From an uncultured Lentisphaeria bacterium (GTDB lineage: Bacteria > Verrucomicrobiota > Lentisphaeria > Victivallales > UBA1829): a DNA stretch of 47,595 bases. A program made the translations under genes and the position numbers. Where the stretch lies: NCBI GenBank assembly GCA_905211485.1, contig CAJMAW010000005.1:1-47595 (forward strand), given 5' to 3'. The notes below the pieces were generated by a model that worked only from the letters and a program-made list of their open reading frames with translations, did no database searches and had not been told where the DNA came from. Positions 8,634 through 15,009 of the stretch are shown here, in pieces (position 1 is the stretch's first letter; every line of letters begins with the position of its first letter).

Positions 8634-8662
8634 GCAGTCATACACAAAAAAGGAGGCACGAT

Positions 8663-9361
8663 ATGCGAAAGAGTATCGGAGAAATTTTAAATTCAAAGCG
8701 CCGCGAGCTGGGCTTTTCGCAGTCGGAGCTTGCTGCCGCGCTTGCAAAGGACGGCATCGACGTCACAAATCAGGCCATCTCCAAATGGGAGACCGGCAGC
8801 ACGCTGCCGAGCGCAAAGCAGTTTCTCGCGCTGTGCCGCGCTTTGGAGATAGAGGACATAGCCGGCGCCTTCGGCTCGGCTCCCGAGGGAGGCATACTCG
8901 CCGGGCTCAACCCCGTCGGACGGAGAAAAGCCATGGATTATATAGAGCTTCTGCGCGACAGCGGGCGATATTCCACGCAGTCCGAGCCCGTTAAAATGCG
9001 CACCCTGCCGCTGTATTCACTGGCGGTATCGGCCGGTACGGGACAATTTCTCGACAGTGAGGATTACGATATGACCGAGGTCGGTCCCGAAGTTCCCGAC
9101 GGCGCGAACTTCGGTGTGCGCGTCGCGGGCGACAGTATGGAGCCGCGCTTTCACGACGGGCAGACGGTTTGGGTCAGCCAGCAGCATAGCCTAATGACCG
9201 GAGAGATCGGCATTTTCCTCTACGACGGCTGCGCGTACTTAAAGCAGCTCGTCGCCGGTGACGGTTATCTCGCGCTGCACTCGTTAAACCCCGCGTATCC
9301 GGACATACGCATCTCCCCCGCCCTGCCGCTGCGCGTGCTGGGTAAGGTCTTGGCGGCGTGA
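8663..9361 (+). CDS. LexA-like self-cleaving repressor (XRE HTH plus S24 peptidase)
   Basis: A 232-residue protein with an N-terminal XRE-type helix-turn-helix (about residues 6-65, FSQSELAAAL then NQAISKWETG). The C-terminal S24 domain has the catalytic Ser in VAGDSMEPRF (about 154) and Lys in AYLKQL (about 193). The AG pair in VSAGTG (about 124-126) matches the cleavage site of LexA, UmuD and phage repressors. RecA-stimulated self-cleavage on DNA damage is expected. The helix-turn-helix is phage-repressor-like rather than the winged helix of LexA, so it is probably a dedicated regulator. Its divergent neighbour, a Y-family polymerase, is the likely target. The start has a strong AGGAGG site 6 bases upstream. 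Confidence 0.88.
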   Translation: MRKSIGEILNSKRRELGFSQSELAAALAKDGIDVTNQAISKWETGSTLPSAKQFLALCRALEIEDIAGAFGSAPEGGILAGLNPVGRRKAMDYIELLRDSGRYSTQSEPVKMRTLPLYSLAVSAGTGQFLDSEDYDMTEVGPEVPDGANFGVRVAGDSMEPRFHDGQTVWVSQQHSLMTGEIGIFLYDGCAYLKQLVAGDGYLALHSLNPAYPDIRISPALPLRVLGKVLAA

Positions 9362-9384
9362 CGTTAGAAGCAGAAAAGCTGAAT

Positions 9385-9420
9385 TAATAAAAAACGACCA
9401 AGGACAAGTCCTTGGTCGTT
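9385..9420 (-). terminator. Terminator downstream of the truncated tRNA-Ala
   Basis: A perfect 13-bp inverted repeat (arms 9393-9405 and 9408-9420). On the minus strand the stem is followed by a TTTTTTATT tail, so it would end transcription coming from the tRNA side. It may also act weakly for the repressor gene on the plus strand. Confidence 0.75.
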
Positions 9421-9428
9421 TCCGTTGC

Positions 9429-9475
9429 TGGTGGAGATAAGCGGGATCGAACCGCTGACCTCTTGAATGCCATTC
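9429..9475 (-). pseudogene. tRNA-Ala(GGC), 3' fragment only
   Basis: The minus strand gives 47 bases of a tRNA: the GGC anticodon loop, the 3' anticodon stem, variable loop, a complete T arm (AGCGG/CCGCT with TTCGATC loop), the 3' acceptor strand TATCTCC and an encoded CCA. From 9476 onward the sequence no longer matches the D arm or 5' acceptor strand, so no functional tRNA can form. Truncation in the anticodon loop/stem is typical of the attachment-site copy left by a tyrosine-recombinase element. No integrase gene is present nearby. Confidence 0.75.
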
Positions 9476-9724
9476 CGTTTTCGGAGGTCTGATTTTTGTA
9501 GAGTTATCAAGCAAAATTTTTTCACATTAAATGATGTAGGCACTGCGAAAAAAATCAAAACCGCTGCCTGCAAACGATAGTTTTATATCCCGCATTTTTG
9601 GACGCATTTTGGACGCATTTGGAGCCGGACTGTTAACGAAACGATTCAGCCGCCGCTTGTTATCTTTTGCAATCGCCCGTTGTTCACGCCACTTTCGTAC
9701 TGGTATTTTGCGAGCAAAAGGAAA
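9476..9724. other. Gene-free stretch between tRNA fragment and RHS cassette A
   Basis: No convincing gene is seen. On the plus strand there is a short direct repeat around TTTTGGACGCAT (9597-9622). The stretch is AT-rich and lies between the truncated tRNA and the first hairpin. It could be the degraded end of an integrative element, but no recombinase motif can be read. Confidence 0.5.
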
Positions 9725-9754
9725 GCAGGAGCATATCATTCGATATACTCCTGC
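9725..9754 (-). terminator. Hairpin closing RHS cassette A
   Basis: The arms GCAGGAG/CTCCTGC enclose a second stem ATATC/GATAT with loop ATTC. It lies 16 bases after the stop of the immunity candidate on the minus strand and is followed there by TTTCCTTTT. A near-copy follows cassette B at 11312-11341, with the stem kept although the bases differ. Confidence 0.65.
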
Positions 9755-9769
9755 AAATTTGATTTTTTG

Positions 9770-10318
9770 CTATCTATTTGCTAAAGCTTCTTCTTTGAAC
9801 GCCAAAACACGCTCTGCTTCTTTCTCGCATTTGGACGGGTAAGAAACAATCAAAAACACCATCCATGGCTCACTTTCGTCAGTCGGCATTTCATGTGTCC
9901 AGTTTATGCTCTGTTTATGCAGCAAAAACTCATCTTTCATATCAACGCTAGATAAACACAGTATCCGACGCTGTATAAGTTGTCTATATGATGGGTATCC
10001 CTGTTCGATGCACACATTAACATACACTTCACTACTCCATGGAATAAAAATCGTTTTTTCCATATTGGAGAAGAATATATGAGCACCTTCACTGTCGATA
10101 GTGATAAATGTTTTGCAAGTTGGATCACGTAACATGTAGTACACGCAAATCACGTCGAGAACTACAAAAACGAACATCAAAATCAGCCAAAACGTTTCAT
10201 AAGGCCACTTCAACAATCCATAAACCGAAACCACTGTGGGAATAGAATATCCTATGATATTTTGAACAAGGTCTCGTTTACCTGGATTATACGTTTTCGG
10301 CTTAAGGGAGTTTTTCAC
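9770..10318 (-). CDS. Membrane protein, immunity candidate for RHS cassette A
   Basis: A protein of about 182 residues starting at a GTG (complement 10316-10318) with GGGAGG 7 bases upstream, 4 bases after the stop of the RHS protein. A longer frame from 10372 would overlap the RHS gene and lacks this site. Two adjacent hydrophobic segments (about residues 18-35 and 42-62) are followed by a soluble domain of about 110 residues containing FITIDSEGAHI, which resembles the membrane-proximal beta-rich domain of YcxB-like proteins. I do not recognise the family firmly. Spacing and position match the toxin-then-immunity order, so immunity to the cassette A C-terminal domain is inferred. Confidence 0.6.
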   Translation of the reverse strand: MKNSLKPKTYNPGKRDLVQNIIGYSIPTVVSVYGLLKWPYETFWLILMFVFVVLDVICVYYMLRDPTCKTFITIDSEGAHIFFSNMEKTIFIPWSSEVYVNVCIEQGYPSYRQLIQRRILCLSSVDMKDEFLLHKQSINWTHEMPTDESEPWMVFLIVSYPSKCEKEAERVLAFKEEALANR

Positions 10319-10322
10319 ATTG

Positions 10323-11219
10323 CTACCTCCCACTTGCATACCGTGAGTGATGCCTTGAGAAAAGTGTTTCAATGCTTATTCCGAAAGTAAACGAAAATGT
10401 ATTTTTCACCGTTTTAACAATGATTTTTGCAGCTTTGGCCTTCGTAGAACCAACCAACCATGCACTACCTCTGTCTACCAAAGTATCAATTGCTGCTTGT
10501 GCACCAACGGCTGCGGTTTTGCCTTTGCTCTTACTTCTGTTTATATTTTGGTTGATAGTTTCAGCCACTGTAGATACGCCCACATTTTTGACTATATTGA
10601 CTGTTAAATTAAGCGCCTTACTTGCAACTTTAAAGCCAATTGTAAAGCTTGATGCAGCCCCAGCTGCACCTTGTACAGCAACGCCTACCCAGTTTATGTC
10701 TCGCAGCTTTGTACCAGTTGCTAATTGAGTTATAACTTCCATTCCCGCGCCCAGCGCCGCGCCCACAACGATATTCCAAAATTCGCCGCTTGGGTCGCTC
10801 TTGTTCACCGGGTCATTTTCGCAGTATGCGAACATGTTGGTACTCAGAAGGCCGGTTGCATCGGTTGAGGCGTAGCTGTCGGCGTTTATGAAGCGGCCTA
10901 TTTCCGGGTCATAGTAGCGCGACTGGAGATAGTAAAAACCTGTCTCGGTGTCGTAATAATAACCGCGATAGCGCAGAGGATTTATATCCGCAAGTGTTCC
11001 GCTGCTGCTTATTATCTTGCCCCAAGGGTCATAGGTATAACTCGCAACAACGCTGCGGCTGCTGTTGACTATACGGACAACGTCGCCCTGCGCGTTGAGC
11101 ACATAATAGTACAACGTATTATTGTACTTCATTGCCAGCGGCTGATTGTTCGCCGGGTCTGCAATGATCGTAATAAATATTCTTAATTGAAAACAGCTGT
11201 GTATAGTCTGCGTTTTCAT
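10323..11219 (-). CDS. Orphan RHS core with C-terminal toxin-type domain (cassette A)
   Basis: A 298-residue protein that starts inside the RHS repeat-associated core rather than at a full RHS N-terminus. ATG 11219 has AGGAG just upstream and a promoter 50 bases further up. Residues about 30-125 are the core: YDPWGK, the RYRGYYYD and LQSRYYDPEIGRFI motifs, and the terminal MFAYCENDPVNKSDPSGE. A Gly/Ala-rich hydrophobic linker follows, then a Lys-rich C-terminal domain of about 100 residues (about 195-298) with no motif I recognise. In polymorphic toxins the part after the core is the effector. There is no signal peptide. The domain could be a membrane-acting toxin, given the membrane immunity candidate next door, or a degraded remnant. 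Confidence 0.65.
   Translation of the reverse strand: MKTQTIHSCFQLRIFITIIADPANNQPLAMKYNNTLYYYVLNAQGDVVRIVNSSRSVVASYTYDPWGKIISSSGTLADINPLRYRGYYYDTETGFYYLQSRYYDPEIGRFINADSYASTDATGLLSTNMFAYCENDPVNKSDPSGEFWNIVVGAALGAGMEVITQLATGTKLRDINWVGVAVQGAAGAASSFTIGFKVASKALNLTVNIVKNVGVSTVAETINQNINRSKSKGKTAAVGAQAAIDTLVDRGSAWLVGSTKAKAAKIIVKTVKNTFSFTFGISIETLFSRHHSRYASGR
10781..11144 (-). repeat. RHS-core direct repeat, copy A
   Basis: A 364-bp segment encoding the RHS repeat-associated core. It aligns without gaps to 12588-12951 at high identity (about nine bases in ten by eye). Sequence on both sides is unrelated between the copies apart from the promoter and hairpin elements. This is the kind of homology through which RHS tips are exchanged. 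Confidence 0.9.
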
Positions 11220-11268
11220 AGGGCTCCTCGAAAAAGTGTGCGGCAAGTTAATAATGTTCCTTTTATTC

Positions 11269-11297
11269 ACTATACACCGCACACGCCGCGCTGTCAA
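11269..11297 (-). promoter_or_regulatory. Promoter of RHS cassette A
   Basis: On the minus strand TTGACA (complement at 11292-11297), 17 bases, then TATAGT (complement at 11269-11274). It lies in a stretch of about 31 bp (11271-11301) repeated upstream of cassette B at 12972-13002 with only two or three changes, all outside the -35 box. Confidence 0.75.
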
Positions 11298-11311
11298 ACA
11301 TCAAAAGGAAA

Positions 11312-11341
11312 GCAGGAGCATATCATGCGATACGCTCCTGC
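11312..11341 (-). terminator. Hairpin closing RHS cassette B
   Basis: The arms GCAGGAGC/GCTCCTGC enclose TATC/GATA with loop ATGC. It follows the immunity gene stop by about 40 bases on the minus strand, with TTTCCTTTT after it. It lies just ahead of the cassette A promoter, so it would insulate the two units. Confidence 0.65.
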
Positions 11342-11380
11342 AAATTTGATTTTAATACAGCATATCTGCTCTCAATCTTG

Positions 11381-12061
11381 CTACTTTGACGCAAATTGTA
11401 GAGAACTATTTATGCGCTTGGTCAAACCTTCCGAATGCTCTTTAGTAAGGCTTAATTTCAAAGCAGCTATAACTTCTTGATCATGCTTATAATATTTTAG
11501 TGCCTGAACTGTCATGTTAACCATATCCTCATTATCAGACCCCAAATACCCCAGCATGACTCTTTTAGCTTTTTCATTCTTCCATCGACCGAGCAGCTTC
11601 ATCAAACCCAAAAGCCAACGCGCATATTTGGGGTTACTTATCATTTCTACATATTTGTCTGCAAATCGCTTGTCACAAATGTTCGTTAGTGCGGTATCAT
11701 AAAAAGTTGCATGATTACATTTTGATGTTTCGCTTAATCCGAAAAAAGAATCAATTATACGTTCTGTGGCAATTTTCCCGTTTTTTGTTCCTATCGAGCG
11801 AACGAGCTCTCCGGTGATTCCCTCATCATCGAATTTGCCAAGATAATCAGCAATAATGTCAATTACGTTCGGGTCATCATGCCGCCGCATGGTTATGTCC
11901 GGATAGCTACTATAGCTGCCATATCCCATAGCATTTATCTTCTTGAGCATTTCGTCAAAAAGCGCAACATCGTGTAAATTATCAGGGTCATTTCTCCATT
12001 CCGCAAAATCTATCAAGGCAGCATCGTAAAGTGCACCAGCTACAAATTCATTATTTTCCAT
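11381..12061 (-). CDS. Immunity candidate for RHS cassette B nuclease
   Basis: A soluble, mostly helical protein of 226 residues starting MENNEFVAGALYDA. It starts 14 bases after the stop of the nuclease-type RHS tip, with a GGGGTG ribosome binding site. The second half has repeated helical pairs (LLGLMKLLGRWKNEKAK then MLGYLGSDNEDMVNMTVQALKYYK) that look like HEAT-type repeats, a fold common in immunity proteins. There are no membrane segments. It is rich in Asp/Glu in the first half, as expected for an inhibitor of a nucleic-acid-binding toxin. I do not recognise a named family; the role is inferred from order and spacing. Confidence 0.65.
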   Translation of the reverse strand: MENNEFVAGALYDAALIDFAEWRNDPDNLHDVALFDEMLKKINAMGYGSYSSYPDITMRRHDDPNVIDIIADYLGKFDDEGITGELVRSIGTKNGKIATERIIDSFFGLSETSKCNHATFYDTALTNICDKRFADKYVEMISNPKYARWLLGLMKLLGRWKNEKAKRVMLGYLGSDNEDMVNMTVQALKYYKHDQEVIAALKLSLTKEHSEGLTKRINSSLQFASK

Positions 12062-12075
12062 TTACACACCCCTTA

Positions 12076-12642
12076 TCACCAAAGATATCTAACGCTAATG
12101 TTATGCTGTGTAATTGCGTATTTTAATGGCCCACTAAGTTTTGTGTTAGGACGAATGAATAGTTGCAACCGTCTTCCTGAGCTCTGTGCTATCTGTAGTG
12201 AATCTTTTAGCTGAGATGTGTATGACAGCGTCTTTACATTTTTAACCTCTTGGATAAACTTGCTTGTAACTCCATCCGGGATTCTTGTCCTGTTATTAAC
12301 AGTGTACCTAGTCGTATTTTTGACTATGCCTGACAATTGTTCTCCCATTTTTCCAACTGCATTGGGCGTTCCGGTTGTGTATTTTGCTGCCTTTACTGCG
12401 CCAACAACTTTTGACAGAACTTTGCCAACTATTTTCGATGCGCCGCCAAAGGCAACTCCTGTAATTGCTCCTGTTAGTGCATGTTCGCCGACGCCTCTCC
12501 AAGTAACTTCTTCCCCTGATATTGCGCAGCCGACCAAATATAATGCTACATCTGTTGCAGCTCCTATAGCGGCCGCTTGTAAAAACCATTCGCCACTTGG
12601 GTCACTTCTGTTCACCGGGTCATTTTCGCAATATGCGAACAT
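12076..12642 (-). CDS. RHS tip with PD-(D/E)XK nuclease toxin domain (cassette B), core interrupted by a stop
   Basis: The open frame of 188 residues starts at MFAYCENDPVNRSDPSGE, the end of the RHS core. A Gly/Ala-rich linker (about 20-85) and a C-terminal domain resembling Tox-REase-7 follow. Catalytic candidates are the Asp in RIPDGVTS (about 120) and ExK in QEVKNVK (about 130), followed by a Gln-rich helix (TSQLKDSLQIAQ). This domain would cut DNA or RNA in a target cell. The same frame continues upstream through the whole core to ATG 12939, but codon 26 is TGA (complement 12862-12864). At that point copy A has a CGC Arg codon. The toxin is therefore either silenced or made from an internal start. 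Confidence 0.72.
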   Translation of the reverse strand: MFAYCENDPVNRSDPSGEWFLQAAAIGAATDVALYLVGCAISGEEVTWRGVGEHALTGAITGVAFGGASKIVGKVLSKVVGAVKAAKYTTGTPNAVGKMGEQLSGIVKNTTRYTVNNRTRIPDGVTSKFIQEVKNVKTLSYTSQLKDSLQIAQSSGRRLQLFIRPNTKLSGPLKYAITQHNISVRYLW

Positions 12643-12951
12643 ATTGGTGCTCAGGAGACCGGTTGCGTCGGTGGAGGCGTAACTGTCGGCGTTTATGAAG
12701 CGGCCTATTTCCGGGTCATAGTAGCGCGACTGGAGATAGTAAAAACCTGTCTCGGCATCATAATAATAGCCGCGATAGCGCAGAGGATTTATGTCCGCCA
12801 GCGTTCCGCTGCTGCTTATTATCTTGCCCCAGGGGTCGTAGGTATAGCTTGCGACAACACTTCAGCTGCCGTCGACTATGCGGACAACATCGCCCTGCGC
12901 GTTGAGCACATAGTAGTACAATGTATCGTTGTACTTCATCGCCAGCGGCTG
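12588..12951 (-). repeat. RHS-core direct repeat, copy B
   Basis: A 364-bp partner of 10781-11144. It encodes the same core but carries the in-frame TGA at 12862-12864. Both copies begin at the same base of the core, near the CAGCCGCTGG sequence on the minus strand, which marks a common truncation point. Confidence 0.9.
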
Positions 12952-12969
12952 GCAAATAATCTGTTTTTT

Positions 12970-12998
12970 AATATACACCGTGCACGCCGCGCTGTCAA
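12970..12998 (-). promoter_or_regulatory. Promoter of RHS cassette B
   Basis: On the minus strand TTGACA (complement at 12993-12998), 17 bases, then TATATT (complement at 12970-12975), in the 31-bp repeat shared with cassette A. The leader to the core is only about 30 bases and no good ribosome binding site precedes ATG 12939. Confidence 0.72.
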
Positions 12999-13035
12999 AC
13001 ATTATTAACACGGACGCAAAGCTCACAAAAAGCAA

Positions 13036-13067
13036 GAAAAAGACCCGAAAGCCTTAGCTTTCAGGTC
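13036..13067 (-). terminator. Terminator after tRNA-Val
   Basis: An 11-bp stem with one G-T pair (arms 13042-13052 and 13057-13067) and a four-base loop. On the minus strand a TTTTTC tail follows. It would end the tRNA transcript before the RHS cassettes. Confidence 0.8.
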
Positions 13068-13075
13068 TTCAAAGT

Positions 13076-13152
13076 TGGTGGAGAATAGCAGACTCGAACT
13101 GCTGACCTCTCGCGTGTGAGGCGAGCGCTCTAACCGGCTGAGCTAATTCTCC
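13076..13152 (-). tRNA. tRNA-Val(CAC)
   Basis: A complete 77-base tRNA with encoded CCA. It has acceptor GGAGAAT/ATTCTCC, D arm GCTC/GAGC, anticodon arm CTCGC/GCGAG with loop CTCACAC (anticodon CAC, valine) and T arm AGCAG/CTGCT with loop TTCGAGT. It has its own promoter upstream and terminator downstream. Confidence 0.95.
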
Positions 13153-13163
13153 GGAGCTTTTGT

Positions 13164-13192
13164 ATTATAGCATGGTGCACCGAATAATTCAA
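13164..13192 (-). promoter_or_regulatory. Promoter of tRNA-Val
   Basis: On the minus strand TTGAAT (complement at 13187-13192), a 17-base spacer and TATAAT (complement at 13164-13169), ending about 11 bases from the tRNA. The -35 box abuts the T-run of the upstream operon terminator. Confidence 0.75.
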
Positions 13193-13230
13193 GAAAAAAT
13201 TACGCCGCACTGCAAAATGGCAGTGCGGCG
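13192..13230 (-). terminator. Terminator of the Glp/AGPS-like operon
   Basis: A perfect 11-bp GC-rich stem (13203-13213 with 13220-13230, loop AAAATG) lies 9 bases after the last stop codon. On the minus strand it is followed by TAATTTTTTC. Confidence 0.9.
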
Positions 13231-13239
13231 ATGGTATTA

Positions 13240-15009
13240 TCAGTCGAATTTCGGCTGAGCTTCGTAATCGGTGTACTGGCGGTCGAACTTCTTCTCCTCC
13301 GGCAGGAGATCGAGGCCTATGGTACCGCCGGGATTCATATTGTACTTCGGGTCAAAGTAGTTTTTGAGCACCTTGAACACGCCGTACTCCTTCTCGCCGA
13401 CGTAGCCCTCGAGCCAGGGTGCGAACATCTTGCCTATGCCGTGGTGGTGGCTTATCGACGCGCCGGAGCGCTGGATAGCGTCGAGAATGGTAGTGTGGTA
13501 TGCCTTAAACGCCTTCTCATCCTGCATTTTAGTCAGGAAAATGAAGTACAGATTCGCGCCCTGCGGATAGCAGTGCGACATATGGGTCGTGACGACCGTG
13601 TTGGGCAGTGCATGGCAGACCTTGCGGACATCGAGGTGTACCTGCTCCATGTTCGACCAGTTGACGGTACACTCGAGGGTGTCGGTTGTGATGCCGAAGT
13701 CCATGAGCGTATCGCGCAGGTACGGATCGTTGAAGCGGCCCTTCTCCCAGCTCTTTGTGACATAGCCGGTCAGTGGCAGACCGCCGTGCCGGCGCGCGAT
13801 CTTGGCGATGTTCTTCGCAACGTTTTTGGAATAGCCCTTCTCGCCGTCGGTAAAGCCGAGGAAGAGGCAGCGTTCCATGTCCTTATAGCCGAGCTTATCG
13901 AGCAGCGGGTACAGCGGCGTGTCGTCAACGTTATACAGTCTGAGCATCATGCTCGTCTCCTCCTGGTCGGACAGGCGGAACACGGAGGAGTAGCCGCACT
14001 CGTGCTGCATCATCTCTCGCGCTGCCTTCATTGCCTCGTCCCAGGTCTTGAAGATATAGGAGAATCTCTTGCGGTTCTCCGGCATCCAGCGGAATACCTT
14101 CAGCGTGACCTCTGTCAGAACGCCGAAGGTGCCCTCCGAGCCCATCATGATCTGGTTAAGATCCGGGCCGCAGGCCTCGCGCGGATAGTGGCTGGTGGTG
14201 ATGGTGCCGATGGGAGTCGCGTACTTCTGGCTCAGGACGATGTCCGCGATGCAGCCGTAGTAGGTGCTGTTCTGACCGGCGCCGCGTGTCACGACCCAGC
14301 CGCCGACGGAGGAGTACTCGAAGCTCTGCGGAAAATGCCCGCAGGTGTACTGGCGCTTTGCGCCGAACAGCTCCGGGGCCGCCTGAAGCGTCTTTTCGAG
14401 GTCGGGACCGGACATACCGGCCTGAACTGTGATGGTCTGGTCGATCTCGTTGAAGGAAAGCACCTTGTTAAAGCGCCGTCTCATATCAAGCGAGATACCG
14501 CCCTTTACGGGCTCGACGCCGCGTGTTACGGAGCTTCCGCCGCCATAGACGTACAGGGGAATATCGTGCTCGGTCGAGTACGCAACAATTTTCTCGACCT
14601 GCTCGGTCGTGTCAGGGTACAGTACAACGTCGGGTACCGAGTCGATGATCTTGTGGCGCAGGCGGAGGATATCATATGCGGTAAAACCGTATGCAACAGC
14701 AAGACGGTCATAGTCGGAAACGGAGAAGCCCTCCTCGCCGACGATCTGCTTGAGCGCGTCAAGGTGCTCCTGCGCAAGCTTCACGGGATGGTCGGAAAGA
14801 TCGACGGGATCAAAGCCTATATCGTCGGAGTACTCCCTGAAGTCATCGTCGGTGAGCTTGAATACCTCCTTCATCATCTTGTAAAGAGATTCCTTCGGAA
14901 ATTTAAAGAACTCCGGATCGCCCCAGCGGAATATAGAGCGATAGCTGTTCGACGGCGCGGGGGTGTTAACCCATTTGGGCTCGAAGCCCTCGTACTGCTT
15001 ATGACTCAT
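13240..15009 (-). CDS. FAD-binding oxidase of the alkylglycerone-phosphate synthase-like family
   Basis: A 589-residue flavoprotein of the VAO/PCMH fold. It has an FAD_binding_4 domain (about 120-300; PDVVLYPDTTEQVEKIV, YGGGSSVTRGVEPVKGG, MMGSEGTFGVLTEVTL) and a C-terminal FAD-oxidase domain. HHHGIGK (about 535) corresponds to the His-rich active-site motif of AGPS. AGPS swaps the acyl chain of acyl-DHAP for a fatty alcohol to make ether lipids; bacterial relatives may instead oxidise glycerol- or hydroxyacid-type substrates. The start overlaps the kinase stop as TGATG, so the two are coupled. It is the last gene of a five-gene operon with Glp-type dehydrogenases. The exact reaction cannot be fixed from sequence. 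Confidence 0.8.
   Translation of the reverse strand: MSHKQYEGFEPKWVNTPAPSNSYRSIFRWGDPEFFKFPKESLYKMMKEVFKLTDDDFREYSDDIGFDPVDLSDHPVKLAQEHLDALKQIVGEEGFSVSDYDRLAVAYGFTAYDILRLRHKIIDSVPDVVLYPDTTEQVEKIVAYSTEHDIPLYVYGGGSSVTRGVEPVKGGISLDMRRRFNKVLSFNEIDQTITVQAGMSGPDLEKTLQAAPELFGAKRQYTCGHFPQSFEYSSVGGWVVTRGAGQNSTYYGCIADIVLSQKYATPIGTITTSHYPREACGPDLNQIMMGSEGTFGVLTEVTLKVFRWMPENRKRFSYIFKTWDEAMKAAREMMQHECGYSSVFRLSDQEETSMMLRLYNVDDTPLYPLLDKLGYKDMERCLFLGFTDGEKGYSKNVAKNIAKIARRHGGLPLTGYVTKSWEKGRFNDPYLRDTLMDFGITTDTLECTVNWSNMEQVHLDVRKVCHALPNTVVTTHMSHCYPQGANLYFIFLTKMQDEKAFKAYHTTILDAIQRSGASISHHHGIGKMFAPWLEGYVGEKEYGVFKVLKNYFDPKYNMNPGGTIGLDLLPEEKKFDRQYTDYEAQPKFD

Noticed and set aside
9527..9842. Possible integrase remnant next to the truncated tRNA
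   Set aside because: The short frames on both strands show no tyrosine-recombinase motif, so I cannot support a gene.
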